Part shown: in pieces, positions 1 to 6,177 of the stretch
How positions within the stretch are numbered: the first letter of the stretch is position 1
Layout of the letters: every line of letters begins with the position of its first letter
Source: an uncultured Sphingomonas sp.
Lineage (GTDB): Bacteria; Pseudomonadota; Alphaproteobacteria; Sphingomonadales; Sphingomonadaceae
DNA length: 6,823 nucleotides
Reading direction: 5' to 3'
Assembly (NCBI GenBank): GCA_946886845.1
Contig: CAMPJH010000085.1
Location: forward strand, 1-6,823
Position numbers and translations under genes: made by a program
The notes under the pieces: model-generated
The model's input: only the letters and a program-made list of their open reading frames with translations
Database searches by the model: none
Told to the model about the DNA's origin: nothing

Positions 1-898
1 GCTCGGCTAGCTCGTGGCGGATCGCCTCCATCGCCTGCTTGAGCGTCGGTCCCGGGGTCACATAGTGCGAATTGGCATAGACCCGGACGTGGTCGATGCT
101 TGCCGTCTTCTTGCCGGTCAGCGGGTCGAACTCGACGATCTCCTCGATCTCGTCGCCGAAGAAGCTGATCCGCCAGGCGCTGTCCTCATAGTGCGACGGG
201 AATATCTCGAGATTGTCGCCGCGCACCCGGAAATTGCCGCGGGCGAACGCCTGGTCGTTGCGGCGGTACTGCAATGCGACCAGCTTGCGGATGATCTCGC
301 GCTGGTCTTCGCGAGCGCCTTTCTTCAAGTCGAAGATCATCGCCGAATAGGTCTCGACCGAGCCGATTCCGTACAGGCACGACACCGAGGCGACGATGAT
401 CACGTCGTCGCGCTCGAGCAGCGAGCGGGTCGCCGAGTGGCGCATCCGGTCGATCGCCTCGTTCACCGAGCTTTCCTTCTCGATGTAGGTGTCGGAGCGT
501 GGCACGTAGGCCTCGGGCTGGTAATAATCGTAATAGCTGACGAAATATTCGACGGCGTTGTCGGGGAAGAAGCTCTTGAACTCGCCGTAGAGCTGCGCGG
601 CGAGGATCTTGTTGGGGGCGATCACCAGCGCCGGCCGCTGCAGCGTCTCGATCACCTTGGCCATGGTGAAGGTCTTGCCCGAACCGGTGACCCCGAGCAG
701 CACCTGGCTCTTTTCGCCGTCGAGCGCCGCCTCGGTCAGTTCCTTGATTGCCTGCGGCTGGTCGCCGGCCGGTTCGTAATCGGACCTGAGCACGAACTTC
801 CGGCCGCCCTCGGCCTTGTCCGGCCGCGCCGGCTTGTGCGGCACGAACGCCGTCCCGGTGTCCGGCTCGTCCAGGGTCGTTCGGATTTGAATCGCCAT
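1..898 (-). CDS. uvrB: UvrB, excinuclease ABC subunit B (N-terminal 299 codons, partial)
   Basis: UvrB is the damage-verifying helicase-like subunit of nucleotide excision repair. It is loaded onto DNA by UvrA and recruits UvrC for incision. Translating the minus strand from the ATG at 898-896 gives an open frame to the window edge, starting [15 protein letters not shown]. Visible landmarks are the Q-motif region [11 protein letters not shown] (residues 41-51), the Walker A motif GVTGSGKT (69-76), [15 protein letters not shown] (93-107), the tyrosine-rich beta-hairpin [20 protein letters not shown] (122-141) and [10 protein letters not shown] (171-180). The hairpin is what clamps the damaged strand in known UvrB structures. 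The family is usually about 670-730 residues, so helicase motifs III-VI and the UVR domain lie beyond the window. The product is very certain. The start is likely but not proven; it matches my recollection of sphingomonad UvrB N-termini. Long open frames on the opposite strand here are shadows. Confidence 0.97.
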   Translation of the reverse strand, partial: MAIQIRTTLDEPDTGTAFVPHKPARPDKAEGGRKFVLRSDYEPAGDQPQAIKELTEAALDGEKSQVLLGVTGSGKTFTMAKVIETLQRPALVIAPNKILAAQLYGEFKSFFPDNAVEYFVSYYDYYQPEAYVPRSDTYIEKESSVNEAIDRMRHSATRSLLERDDVIIVASVSCLYGIGSVETYSAMIFDLKKGAREDQREIIRKLVALQYRRNDQAFARGNFRVRGDNLEIFPSHYEDSAWRISFFGDEIEEIVEFDPLTGKKTASIDHVRVYANSHYVTPGPTLKQAMEAIRHELAE

Positions 899-963
899 GC
901 ATCGCGCATATGGTGGAGGTGGCAAACCGGCGCAACGCGTCGAAGGCGGGTGGGGGCAAGCCG
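899..963. promoter_or_regulatory. Divergent intergenic region between uvrB and the SEDS-like gene
   Basis: These 65 bp separate two divergently oriented starts, so they should hold the promoter of uvrB and probably that of the rightward gene run. I could not recognise convincing -35/-10 boxes on either strand. I also found no GTTC-N7-GTTC or GAAC-N7-GAAC element, the alphaproteobacterial LexA box, here or in the first ~100 bp of the rightward gene. A G-rich stretch near 950-957 is the candidate ribosome-binding site for the ATG at 964. The assignment as a promoter region is by position only. Confidence 0.35.
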
Positions 964-1887
964 ATGAAGTCACGATTGTATACCGATCCGGTGGCGGTTG
1001 GAGTGATCGCCGCGGTGCTCGCGGTGAGTCTCGGGCTTGCGTATCTGCAGGTGGCCAGCGCGCCGTTACGGATGCTGGCGATGAATGCCGCTGCATTGCT
1101 GATCGGCCTGGTGCTGGTGGTGCTGGTGCGTCTGTCCGGCAACCTTCCTCGGCAGGTCTCAGCGGGCGCTCCCGTCATTGGCGGCATGGCGTTGATGGCA
1201 ACGGCCGTGCTCGGACAGCCCGTGGACGGCGCCGTCCGCTGGGTGACCGTCGGCCTTGTGACCATTCAGCCCAGTCTCATCCTGTTGCCGGCGATGCTGG
1301 TTCTATTCGCGCGCGAACGAACTGGGGCCTCTGCCGCAGGCCTCGCGCTATCGCTTACGGCAATGGCATTGCAGCCCGACCGAGCGATGGCGGCAATGGC
1401 TGTCGTCGGTGTCGGCCTGGTCCTTATCCTCGCGCCGGATCGGCGACGGTTTCTTTGGCTGGCGCCGGCCGGCCTGGTTGCGTTCATCGTCGCAATGGCG
1501 CGCCCCGATCGCCTTCCTGCCTCCCCGTTCGTCGACCAAATCCTGTTTTCCGCACCCTCGTCGAGCGCGTTCGCGGGTTTCGCCGTGCTCGGCGGGTCGG
1601 TGTTGCTGATTGCACCGACTTTGCTGGCCATAGGCGGACACAACCGGCTGCCGCTGCTTGTCTTCGGAAGCGTTTGGGTCACAGCCCTGGCCGCCGCGGC
1701 GCTCGGCAATTATCCAACACCGCTGGTGGGATATGGGGGCAGTGCCATCCTCGGCTATTGCCTGAGCGTCGCGGTCCTTCGCCGTCGGCAGTCACCCGTC
1801 CCTGCGCAGCTGCAAACTCCAGGCAAAGTTATCGCTGACACAGCTCCGCCGGGCGGCCTGGCGTACGGAATGGCCCTCGACAGTTAG
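964..1887 (+). CDS. Short, divergent SEDS-like (FtsW/RodA-type) polytopic membrane protein
   Basis: This is a 307-residue hydrophobic protein with about ten predicted membrane segments (roughly 10-30, 36-56, 68-86, 97-116, 121-137, 141-157, 162-178, 201-222, 228-248, 255-273) and a polar C-terminal tail. Several landmarks occur in SEDS order: [11 protein letters not shown] (87-97) then IQPS (101-104), like the family's NGA.RWI..G...QPSE; LQPD (136-139), like the QPD.GTA segment; LP....VD (184-191) followed by SSSAFAG (199-205), like LPE.HTDFIFA..GEE.GF.G; and PLVGYGGSA (253-261), like PF.SYGGSS. SEDS proteins polymerise glycan strands from lipid II and normally have ~370-420 residues. Here the stretch between QPD and the aligned Asp is about half the usual length, so the large extracellular loop is largely missing. 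The start at 964 has a G-rich upstream stretch; the in-frame ATG at 910 would leave only 11 bp to uvrB. Family kinship is likely, but polymerase activity is uncertain. Confidence 0.72.
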   Translation: MKSRLYTDPVAVGVIAAVLAVSLGLAYLQVASAPLRMLAMNAAALLIGLVLVVLVRLSGNLPRQVSAGAPVIGGMALMATAVLGQPVDGAVRWVTVGLVTIQPSLILLPAMLVLFARERTGASAAGLALSLTAMALQPDRAMAAMAVVGVGLVLILAPDRRRFLWLAPAGLVAFIVAMARPDRLPASPFVDQILFSAPSSSAFAGFAVLGGSVLLIAPTLLAIGGHNRLPLLVFGSVWVTALAAAALGNYPTPLVGYGGSAILGYCLSVAVLRRRQSPVPAQLQTPGKVIADTAPPGGLAYGMALDS

Positions 1888-1922
1888 GACGGCGCCGCAT
1901 TAATAGTCGTTGAGGGGGCGCA

Positions 1923-2843
1923 ATGACTCTCAGCGAATTTCTCGGCCCGACGGGAGCTCGGGCGCTGGTCGGATACGTGGCTGTGTGGGGCGTCTCGACC
2001 GCTTATTTGGCGGCCACCGGTGGCGACTGGGTCTTCCCGATCGCGTCGCTGTTGATCTTCGGACTGATGCTCGGCGGCCTGATCTGGTTCCTGACGCGCA
2101 AGATGGATGCACCGGCGGTTCCAGTCGCCAATCCGCGCCGCCAATCCCTGGCATTCCTTGGCTATATCGCCGTCTATGCCGTGCTTCTGATCGGCATCTG
2201 GCTCGGATCGATCAAGCAAGCGATCCCACCGGGACAAACTCAAGAGCTTGCGGTGCTCGCCTACAAGCTGCTGATCCACGTCGGGATTCCGATCGCGATC
2301 ATTGCCCTACTCGGCGGAGCGCTTCGGCCGCTGTTCGACACCGGCATCGAACGCCGCGGGTTCTGGCCGGCGCTGATCGTCCTCAGCGCGCTGATGTTCG
2401 CACTGCTTTCGGTGGTTAGCCCGTCGCTTCGGCTGATCGGCGCGCTCGGCCTGGCGCCGGTCGCCGCCGTCGGCTGGGTGGCGGTGTCCTGGGCCTGGTA
2501 TTCTATCGAGGCCGGCCTGTGCGAGGAGTTCCTGTTCCGCGCTGGCCTGCAATCGCGCCTCACCGCCTGGCTATCGTCGCCGGCAACCGCGATCGTCGTC
2601 ACCTCGATCCTGTTCGGGCTCGCGCACTGGCCGGGGCTTTACCTGCGCGGCGGCCCCGGCACCGACGGCTGGTCGACCGATCCGATCCAGGTCGCGGCTT
2701 ATACGATCGCGACATTGTCGCCTCTTTCAGTAGCGCTCGGGCTGCTTTGGGCGCGCTCGCGCAGCCTGCTTCTGATTGTGCTTGTGCATGGATCGATCGA
2801 CGCGCTTCCGAACACTGCCGAGCTGGTGCGCATCTGGAGCTAG
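1923..2843 (+). CDS. CPBP family intramembrane metalloprotease (CAAX protease/Rce1-like)
   Basis: This is a 306-residue multi-pass membrane protein with the three motifs of the CPBP (Abi, PF02517) family in order and inside hydrophobic segments: EEFLFR (EExxxR, E201/E202/R206), FGLAH (FxxxH, F231/H235) and HGSID (HxxxD/N, H289/D293). In the eukaryotic relative Rce1 these residues form the active site that cleaves isoprenylated CAAX proteins. Bacterial members process or protect against peptides, act as membrane-protein scaffolds, or have unknown substrates. Membrane segments lie near 14-34, 37-57, 75-95, 113-132, 147-167, 173-197, 219-238, 256-276 and 280-297. The sequence gagggggcg just upstream of ATG 1923 is a good ribosome-binding site. 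The gene starts 35 bp after the SEDS-like gene on the same strand, so co-transcription is likely. All catalytic motif residues are present, so an active enzyme is expected. The substrate cannot be inferred. Confidence 0.9.
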   Translation: MTLSEFLGPTGARALVGYVAVWGVSTAYLAATGGDWVFPIASLLIFGLMLGGLIWFLTRKMDAPAVPVANPRRQSLAFLGYIAVYAVLLIGIWLGSIKQAIPPGQTQELAVLAYKLLIHVGIPIAIIALLGGALRPLFDTGIERRGFWPALIVLSALMFALLSVVSPSLRLIGALGLAPVAAVGWVAVSWAWYSIEAGLCEEFLFRAGLQSRLTAWLSSPATAIVVTSILFGLAHWPGLYLRGGPGTDGWSTDPIQVAAYTIATLSPLSVALGLLWARSRSLLLIVLVHGSIDALPNTAELVRIWS

Positions 2844-2895
2844 CGGCTCAGCCTTGGCCGGCCTATTGTGCCGGTCGAACAGGGGGAGCCGAGTG
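2844..2895 (+). promoter_or_regulatory. Nested inverted repeats in the leader of the first DUF3617 gene
   Basis: The gap between the CPBP stop and the next start can fold as two nested stems. The inner stem pairs 2854-2862 with 2870-2878 (nine pairs, two of them G-U) around a seven-base loop. The outer stem pairs cggctc (2844-2849) perfectly with gagccg (2886-2891). The outer right arm overlaps the end of the ribosome-binding stretch aggggga (2881-2887) ahead of ATG 2896. No T-run follows, so this does not look like an ordinary intrinsic terminator. It could modulate translation or be a processing site, or it could be chance in GC-rich DNA. Confidence 0.35.
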
Positions 2896-3456
2896 ATGAA
2901 ATCTGCCTTGATCCTGATTGCCTGCGCGATTCCGCTGGCCGCCTGCGGCTCCGAGCCCGAAGTCGACGTGAAGAATGCGAGTGTCGGCGAAGTGGCGCGC
3001 GAGGTCGCCGAGTCCGGCACCCAGGGCGAGTTCGTCATGCGGCCGGGCAAATGGTCTTCGAAGGTGAGAATCGAGGAGGTCAGTGCGCCCGGAATGCCGC
3101 CCGAAGTCGCCAAGCAGATGCAGGACATGTTCGCCGCTCGCCAGCCTCAAGGGTTCGAAAGCTGCCTGACCGAGGCACAAGCCAAGCGGCCGGGCGAGGA
3201 TTTCTTCTCCGGCAAGAGCGACCAGTGCCGCTACGATCATTTCAAGATGGGCGACGGCAAGATCGACGCGAAGATGCGCTGCCAGGCCGGAGGCGCCACC
3301 CAGGTGATGGCGATGGCGGGTAATTATTCGCGCGACAGTTACAGCATGACGATGAGCATGGATCAGCAGGGCGGCCCGGAGGCTGCGGCCGGGCTGCGAA
3401 TGCGGATGCGCGTCGACGCCAAACGAATCGGCGAGTGCACCGGCAAGAAGGCCTGA
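2896..3456 (+). CDS. DUF3617-type putative lipoprotein (first of a tandem pair)
   Basis: This is a 186-residue exported protein of unknown function. The N-terminus MKSALILIACAIPLAACGSE is a lipoprotein signal peptide with lipobox LAAC. Cys17 would be lipidated, and Gly at +2 favours the outer membrane over retention in the inner membrane. The mature part contains VKNASVGEVAREV (25-37), MRPGKW (48-53), PGMPPEVAKQM (65-75) and the CLTEAQA segment (90-96). This is the pattern I associate with DUF3617 proteins, which are common in sphingomonads. Four further cysteines (90, 111, 129, 181) could form two periplasmic disulfides. A strong ribosome-binding stretch (aggggga, 2881-2887) and the signal peptide fix the start at 2896; the longer in-frame ATG at 2776 would bury the signal peptide and overlap the CPBP gene. 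The next gene begins 24 bp after its stop and encodes a paralog. The molecular function is unknown. Confidence 0.88.
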   Translation: MKSALILIACAIPLAACGSEPEVDVKNASVGEVAREVAESGTQGEFVMRPGKWSSKVRIEEVSAPGMPPEVAKQMQDMFAARQPQGFESCLTEAQAKRPGEDFFSGKSDQCRYDHFKMGDGKIDAKMRCQAGGATQVMAMAGNYSRDSYSMTMSMDQQGGPEAAAGLRMRMRVDAKRIGECTGKKA

Positions 3457-3480
3457 GGGCGCCGAACACGGGAGGGGTCG

Positions 3481-3993
3481 ATGAAGTGGTTTGTGATCGC
3501 GGCGAGCGCATTGGCGCTGGCCGGCTGCGGCCAGGAGCAACCGACCGCCAATGGCAGCGAGCAGGTGCCCGCGGCGCTCAACCCCGGCGAGTATGAAGTG
3601 ACCACTTTGGTCGAATCGCTGCGGTCGACCGACCAAACCACTCCCGGGACCAAGGCAAAGGCGGACGGCAAAGCCGTAACCCACCGCGCCTGTGTCGCCT
3701 CCGACGGATCGGTCGAGCCGGCCATGTTCTCCGAGGCCGGCGACGAATGCCGGATCGAGAACGCCTACGCCCGCAACGGCCGGCTGACCCTAACGCTGAA
3801 CTGCACCCGGCCCGGCGCGCCCGGCCTGATCGCGCAATCGGTCAGCGGCACCTTCTCGGCCGACGGCTTCGAAACCGATGTCGAGACCGCCACCTATTTC
3901 ACCGGCGCCGGCGACTATGCGATGCGCCGGAAAATGTCCGGCAAGAAGGTCGGCCTCTGCGCCGCCAAAGAGGATTCGGGCAAGGCGGCCTGA
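3481..3993 (+). CDS. DUF3617-type putative lipoprotein (second of a tandem pair)
   Basis: This is a 170-residue exported protein and a likely paralog of the preceding gene product. The signal peptide MKWFVIAASALALAGCGQEQ carries lipobox LAGC, with Cys16 as the lipidation site and Gly at +2. The domain opens with LNPGEYEVTTLVES (33-46), corresponding to MRPGKWSSKV in the neighbour. It has four non-lipobox cysteines (71, 90, 108, 160), and the last two spacings (18 and 52 residues) are identical to those in the upstream protein. The sequence acgggaggggtcg immediately before ATG 3481 is a clear ribosome-binding site. The two proteins otherwise share little simple identity, so the duplication is old or the copies have diverged in role. 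The function is unknown. DUF3617 membership is less obvious than for the first copy but is supported by the shared layout. Confidence 0.85.
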   Translation: MKWFVIAASALALAGCGQEQPTANGSEQVPAALNPGEYEVTTLVESLRSTDQTTPGTKAKADGKAVTHRACVASDGSVEPAMFSEAGDECRIENAYARNGRLTLTLNCTRPGAPGLIAQSVSGTFSADGFETDVETATYFTGAGDYAMRRKMSGKKVGLCAAKEDSGKAA

Positions 3994-4002
3994 TCCGTAT
4001 CC

Positions 4003-4016
4003 CGCGCGTTAGCGCG
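4003..4016 (+). other. Small hairpin just ahead of the lipid kinase start
   Basis: The sequence cgcgc-gtta-gcgcg forms a five-base-pair GC stem with a four-base loop in the 26-bp gap between the second lipoprotein and ATG 4020. It sits where a ribosome-binding site would be expected, and no purine-rich Shine-Dalgarno is visible there. No T-run follows it. It could lower translation of the kinase, or it could be a chance palindrome in GC-rich sequence. Confidence 0.25.
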
Positions 4017-4019
4017 CCA

Positions 4020-4892
4020 ATGAATACGCGAATCCTCTTGAACCGCGGCAGCGGATCGGCCGGGGACCGGTCATCGGTCGAAGCCGCGCTGCGCAGCGCC
4101 GGAATCGCCGGCCGCGCGCGGTGGCTGGACGCCGACAAGCTGTCGCAACAGGCTGAAGCAGCGGTTGCGGAAGGGGCGAAGCTGGTCGTTGCCGGCGGCG
4201 GCGACGGCACCATCAGCGCCGTCGCCGGAGCGCTCGCCGGCTCCGACACCAGGCTCGGAATCCTGCCGCTCGGGACCCTCAACCATTTCGCCCGCGACCT
4301 CGGTATCCCCTTCGATCCCGACGCCGCCGCCAGGCTGATCGCGCAGGGCCGCGACCGGCGGGTCGATGTCGCCGAAGTCAACGGCCGGGTGTTCATCAAC
4401 AACAGCGCGGTGGGACTCTATCCGTTGATGGTCCGTGACCGCGAAGCGCAACGCTCGAAGCTGGGGCGAAGCAAGCGATGGGCGATGGCGGTCGCCGCCG
4501 TTCGAACCCTGCTGCGCTTCTCCAGCCAGCGGCTGGTCCTGACCGTCAACAAGGAAAGGGCCCGGGTCGACACGCCTTTGCTGTTCGTCGGCAACAATGC
4601 CTACCGGCTGGAAATGCCGGGAGCGGGAACCCGCGAGCGCCTCGACGGCGGCGAGCTGTGCGTCGTCCTGCTTCGTCGCAAGTCGCGGTTCGGCTTCTGC
4701 TCCGCCGTCGCGCGGGCGCTGGTCGGGCGCGACCGGACCATTGACCTCGAGCACATGGACGGCGTGCGCCAGCTCAGGGTGGATTCGCCGCTTGCCTCGC
4801 TGGCGATCTCGGTCGACGGCGAAACCGAGCGGTTCGAGCCGCCGCTCGTCTACCGGATCCGTCCCGGAGCCCTTAGGGTGATCGCGCCATGA
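4020..4892 (+). CDS. Diacylglycerol kinase family lipid kinase (YegS/DagK/LCB5-like)
   Basis: This is a 290-residue soluble or membrane-associated protein with the DAGK catalytic domain (PF00781). The family phosphorylates diacylglycerol, sphingoid bases, ceramide or related lipids with ATP. Key features are ILLNRGSGSAG (5-15), the nucleotide-binding motif VVAGGGDGTISAV (56-68, with G59-T64 as GGGDGT), LGILPLGTLNHFARDLGIP (79-97), FINNSAVGLYP (125-135), FVGNNAYRL (189-197), LDGGELCVVLL (208-218) and ISVDGETE (263-270). All are in the usual order, and the length is normal for bacterial members. The start at 4020 matches the family's beta-strand N-terminus; the frame extends upstream into the previous gene but without family similarity. 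The stop overlaps the next start as ATGA, so translation of the two is probably coupled. In a sphingolipid-making organism a ceramide or sphingoid-base substrate is possible, but nothing in the sequence decides this. Confidence 0.92.
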   Translation: MNTRILLNRGSGSAGDRSSVEAALRSAGIAGRARWLDADKLSQQAEAAVAEGAKLVVAGGGDGTISAVAGALAGSDTRLGILPLGTLNHFARDLGIPFDPDAAARLIAQGRDRRVDVAEVNGRVFINNSAVGLYPLMVRDREAQRSKLGRSKRWAMAVAAVRTLLRFSSQRLVLTVNKERARVDTPLLFVGNNAYRLEMPGAGTRERLDGGELCVVLLRRKSRFGFCSAVARALVGRDRTIDLEHMDGVRQLRVDSPLASLAISVDGETERFEPPLVYRIRPGALRVIAP

Positions 4893-6094
4893 AGCGCGCG
4901 TTCATTCCGGCCATCGGCCTTGCCGTTGCAGCCTGCACCAGCATCCAATTGCCTCCGCCGCACGCGCAGGCCGGCGTCGCCTTCGACCGCACCGGCGAGG
5001 TCGCCGCCTTCGCCGACGGCGTCGCTGACCCGCAAACCGGCCGAGCCGTCACTCCCGACGATCCGGTGCGGATCGCGTCGATCACCAAGGTGGTCGTCGT
5101 GATCGGGGTCATGAAGCTGGTCGAGGCCGGCAGGCTCGATCTCGATTCCGACGTCTCGCAATGGCTCGGCTGGCCGCTTCGCAACCCCGCCTTTCCCGAC
5201 CGTCCGATCACCCTTCGCCAGCTGCTCTCTCACACCAGCTCGATCCGCGACCACGACGACCAATATGTGATCCCGCTCGGCGGCTCGCTTCGGCCGGTGA
5301 TGGCCGTACCGACGTCGTGGGACCTCGAGCACGGGCCGGGCGACACATATTTCACTTATTCGAACATGAATTTCCCGATCGTCGCGGCGATCGTCGAGCG
5401 CGTGACCGGCGAGCGGTTCGACCTTTGGATGCGGGCCAATGTGCTCGATCCGATGCAGATCGACGCCTGCTTCAACTGGCCGACCTGCAGCGATTCGGCC
5501 GTCGCCCGGGCAGTGCAGTTGAGCGCGCCCGACGGGACGCCGGTGCGGGACGACCTTCACGGCCAACGTCCGGCCTGCCCGGTCTATGTCGAGGCGCCGA
5601 CGCCGTGCGACCTGTCGTTGTGGCGGCTTGGCGAAAATGGTGCCGTGTTCGCGCCGCAAGGCGGTCTCAGGATATCGGCCCGAGGACTCGCCCGGGTCGG
5701 GCGTTTGTTACTGAACGGCGGCACCCTAGACGGAGTCCGGATCCTGTCGCCGCGGTCGGTCGAGATACTGCTCGCCCCGGTCTGGCGGTTCGACGGCCGC
5801 AACGGCAATACCGACCACGGCTTCTATTGCACCTACGGTCTTGCAACCCACGCCATTCCCACCTCCGCGCGGGACTGCGCCGATGACCCCGTTGGCGACG
5901 GCATCGTCCGCATCGGCCATGGCGGCGACGCGTACGGCCTCCGCTCCGGCCTTTGGATCGACCGCGCGCGCGGCACCGGGGTCGCGTTTTTCGTCACCGG
6001 CCTGGGCGACGACCCGCCGCGCGGGCGAAGCGCCTTCCGCGCCGCCGAAGAGCAGGCGTTCGTCCGTGCGCTGGCGCTGCTTCCGCGCAACTAG
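4889..6094 (+). CDS. Serine hydrolase lipoprotein, class C beta-lactamase/DD-peptidase fold
   Basis: This is a 401-residue protein of the beta-lactamase (PF00144) serine hydrolase family. The family includes AmpC, DD-peptidases, esterases and D-amino-acid peptidases. The active-site motifs are SITK (SxxK, S64/K67), YSN (Y157/N159) and HGG (H344-G346, equivalent to KTG). Other family signatures are ITLRQLLSHTSSI (107-119) and GPGDTYFTYSN (149-159). The N-terminus MKRAFIPAIGLAVAACTS reads as a lipoprotein signal with lipobox VAAC and Cys16 lipidated, placing the enzyme in the periplasm. Six more cysteines lie at 194, 200, 230, 240, 314 and 330, an unusual number for this family. The start at 4889 overlaps the kinase stop (ATGA), and agggtga at 4875-4881 is a good ribosome-binding site. 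The HGG third motif favours an esterase or peptidase over a resistance beta-lactamase, but the substrate is unknown. Confidence 0.93.
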   Translation: MKRAFIPAIGLAVAACTSIQLPPPHAQAGVAFDRTGEVAAFADGVADPQTGRAVTPDDPVRIASITKVVVVIGVMKLVEAGRLDLDSDVSQWLGWPLRNPAFPDRPITLRQLLSHTSSIRDHDDQYVIPLGGSLRPVMAVPTSWDLEHGPGDTYFTYSNMNFPIVAAIVERVTGERFDLWMRANVLDPMQIDACFNWPTCSDSAVARAVQLSAPDGTPVRDDLHGQRPACPVYVEAPTPCDLSLWRLGENGAVFAPQGGLRISARGLARVGRLLLNGGTLDGVRILSPRSVEILLAPVWRFDGRNGNTDHGFYCTYGLATHAIPTSARDCADDPVGDGIVRIGHGGDAYGLRSGLWIDRARGTGVAFFVTGLGDDPPRGRSAFRAAEEQAFVRALALLPRN

Positions 6095-6095
6095 C

Positions 6096-6115
6096 CTGTG
6101 GCATCGCGGCCACGG
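6096..6115 (+). other. Imperfect hairpin after the serine hydrolase gene
   Basis: Positions 6096-6102 pair with 6109-6115 (seven pairs including one wobble, core gtggc/gccac) around a six-base loop, one base after the stop codon. There is no T-run, so it is at best a weak or factor-dependent 3' end signal. The rest of the 83-bp gap to 6178 shows no recognisable promoter. Confidence 0.25.
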
Positions 6116-6177
6116 CCGCCGCGCAAGCGCCACACTCGCCGCTCCCCAACCGTAAATCCGCGTGCTAGCCGCGATCG

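Noticed and set aside
910..963. Upstream ATG at 910 as the start of the SEDS-like protein
   Set aside because: It would leave 11 bp to the divergent uvrB start, has no visible ribosome-binding site, and adds a charged 18-residue leader before the first membrane helix. The start at 964 fits better.
14..967. Long plus-strand open frame (317 codons) opposite uvrB
   Set aside because: It is antisense to an unmistakable UvrB coding sequence, has no domain-like features, and is explained by high GC content reducing stop codons.
186..1265. Minus-strand 359-codon frame spanning the uvrB start and the SEDS-like gene
   Set aside because: It is out of frame with UvrB and antisense to the membrane protein. 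Its translation is rich in Arg, Ala and Pro without structure, typical of a shadow frame.
897..1838. Plus-strand 313-codon frame overlapping the SEDS-like gene
   Set aside because: It yields an Arg/Gly/Ala-rich low-complexity product, while the competing frame gives an orderly ten-helix membrane protein with SEDS landmarks and a ribosome-binding stretch.
1923..2843. CPBP protein as a bacteriocin immunity or phage-abortive factor
   Set aside because: The family is historically called Abi, but there is no bacteriocin gene, toxin or defence gene nearby. Only the protease assignment is supported.
2776..2895. Upstream ATG at 2776 for the first DUF3617 lipoprotein
   Set aside because: It would overlap the CPBP coding region and place a clear lipoprotein signal peptide 40 residues into the protein. 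The strong ribosome-binding site sits before 2896.
3747..4019. N-terminal extension of the lipid kinase (in-frame ATG at 3747)
   Set aside because: The extra 91 residues are an Arg-rich out-of-frame reading of the second lipoprotein gene and show no kinase-family features.
4889..6094. Serine hydrolase as an acquired beta-lactamase resistance gene
   Set aside because: It has an HGG motif in place of KTG, a lipoprotein anchor, an ATGA overlap with a housekeeping-type gene and no mobile element nearby, so a resistance role is not supported.
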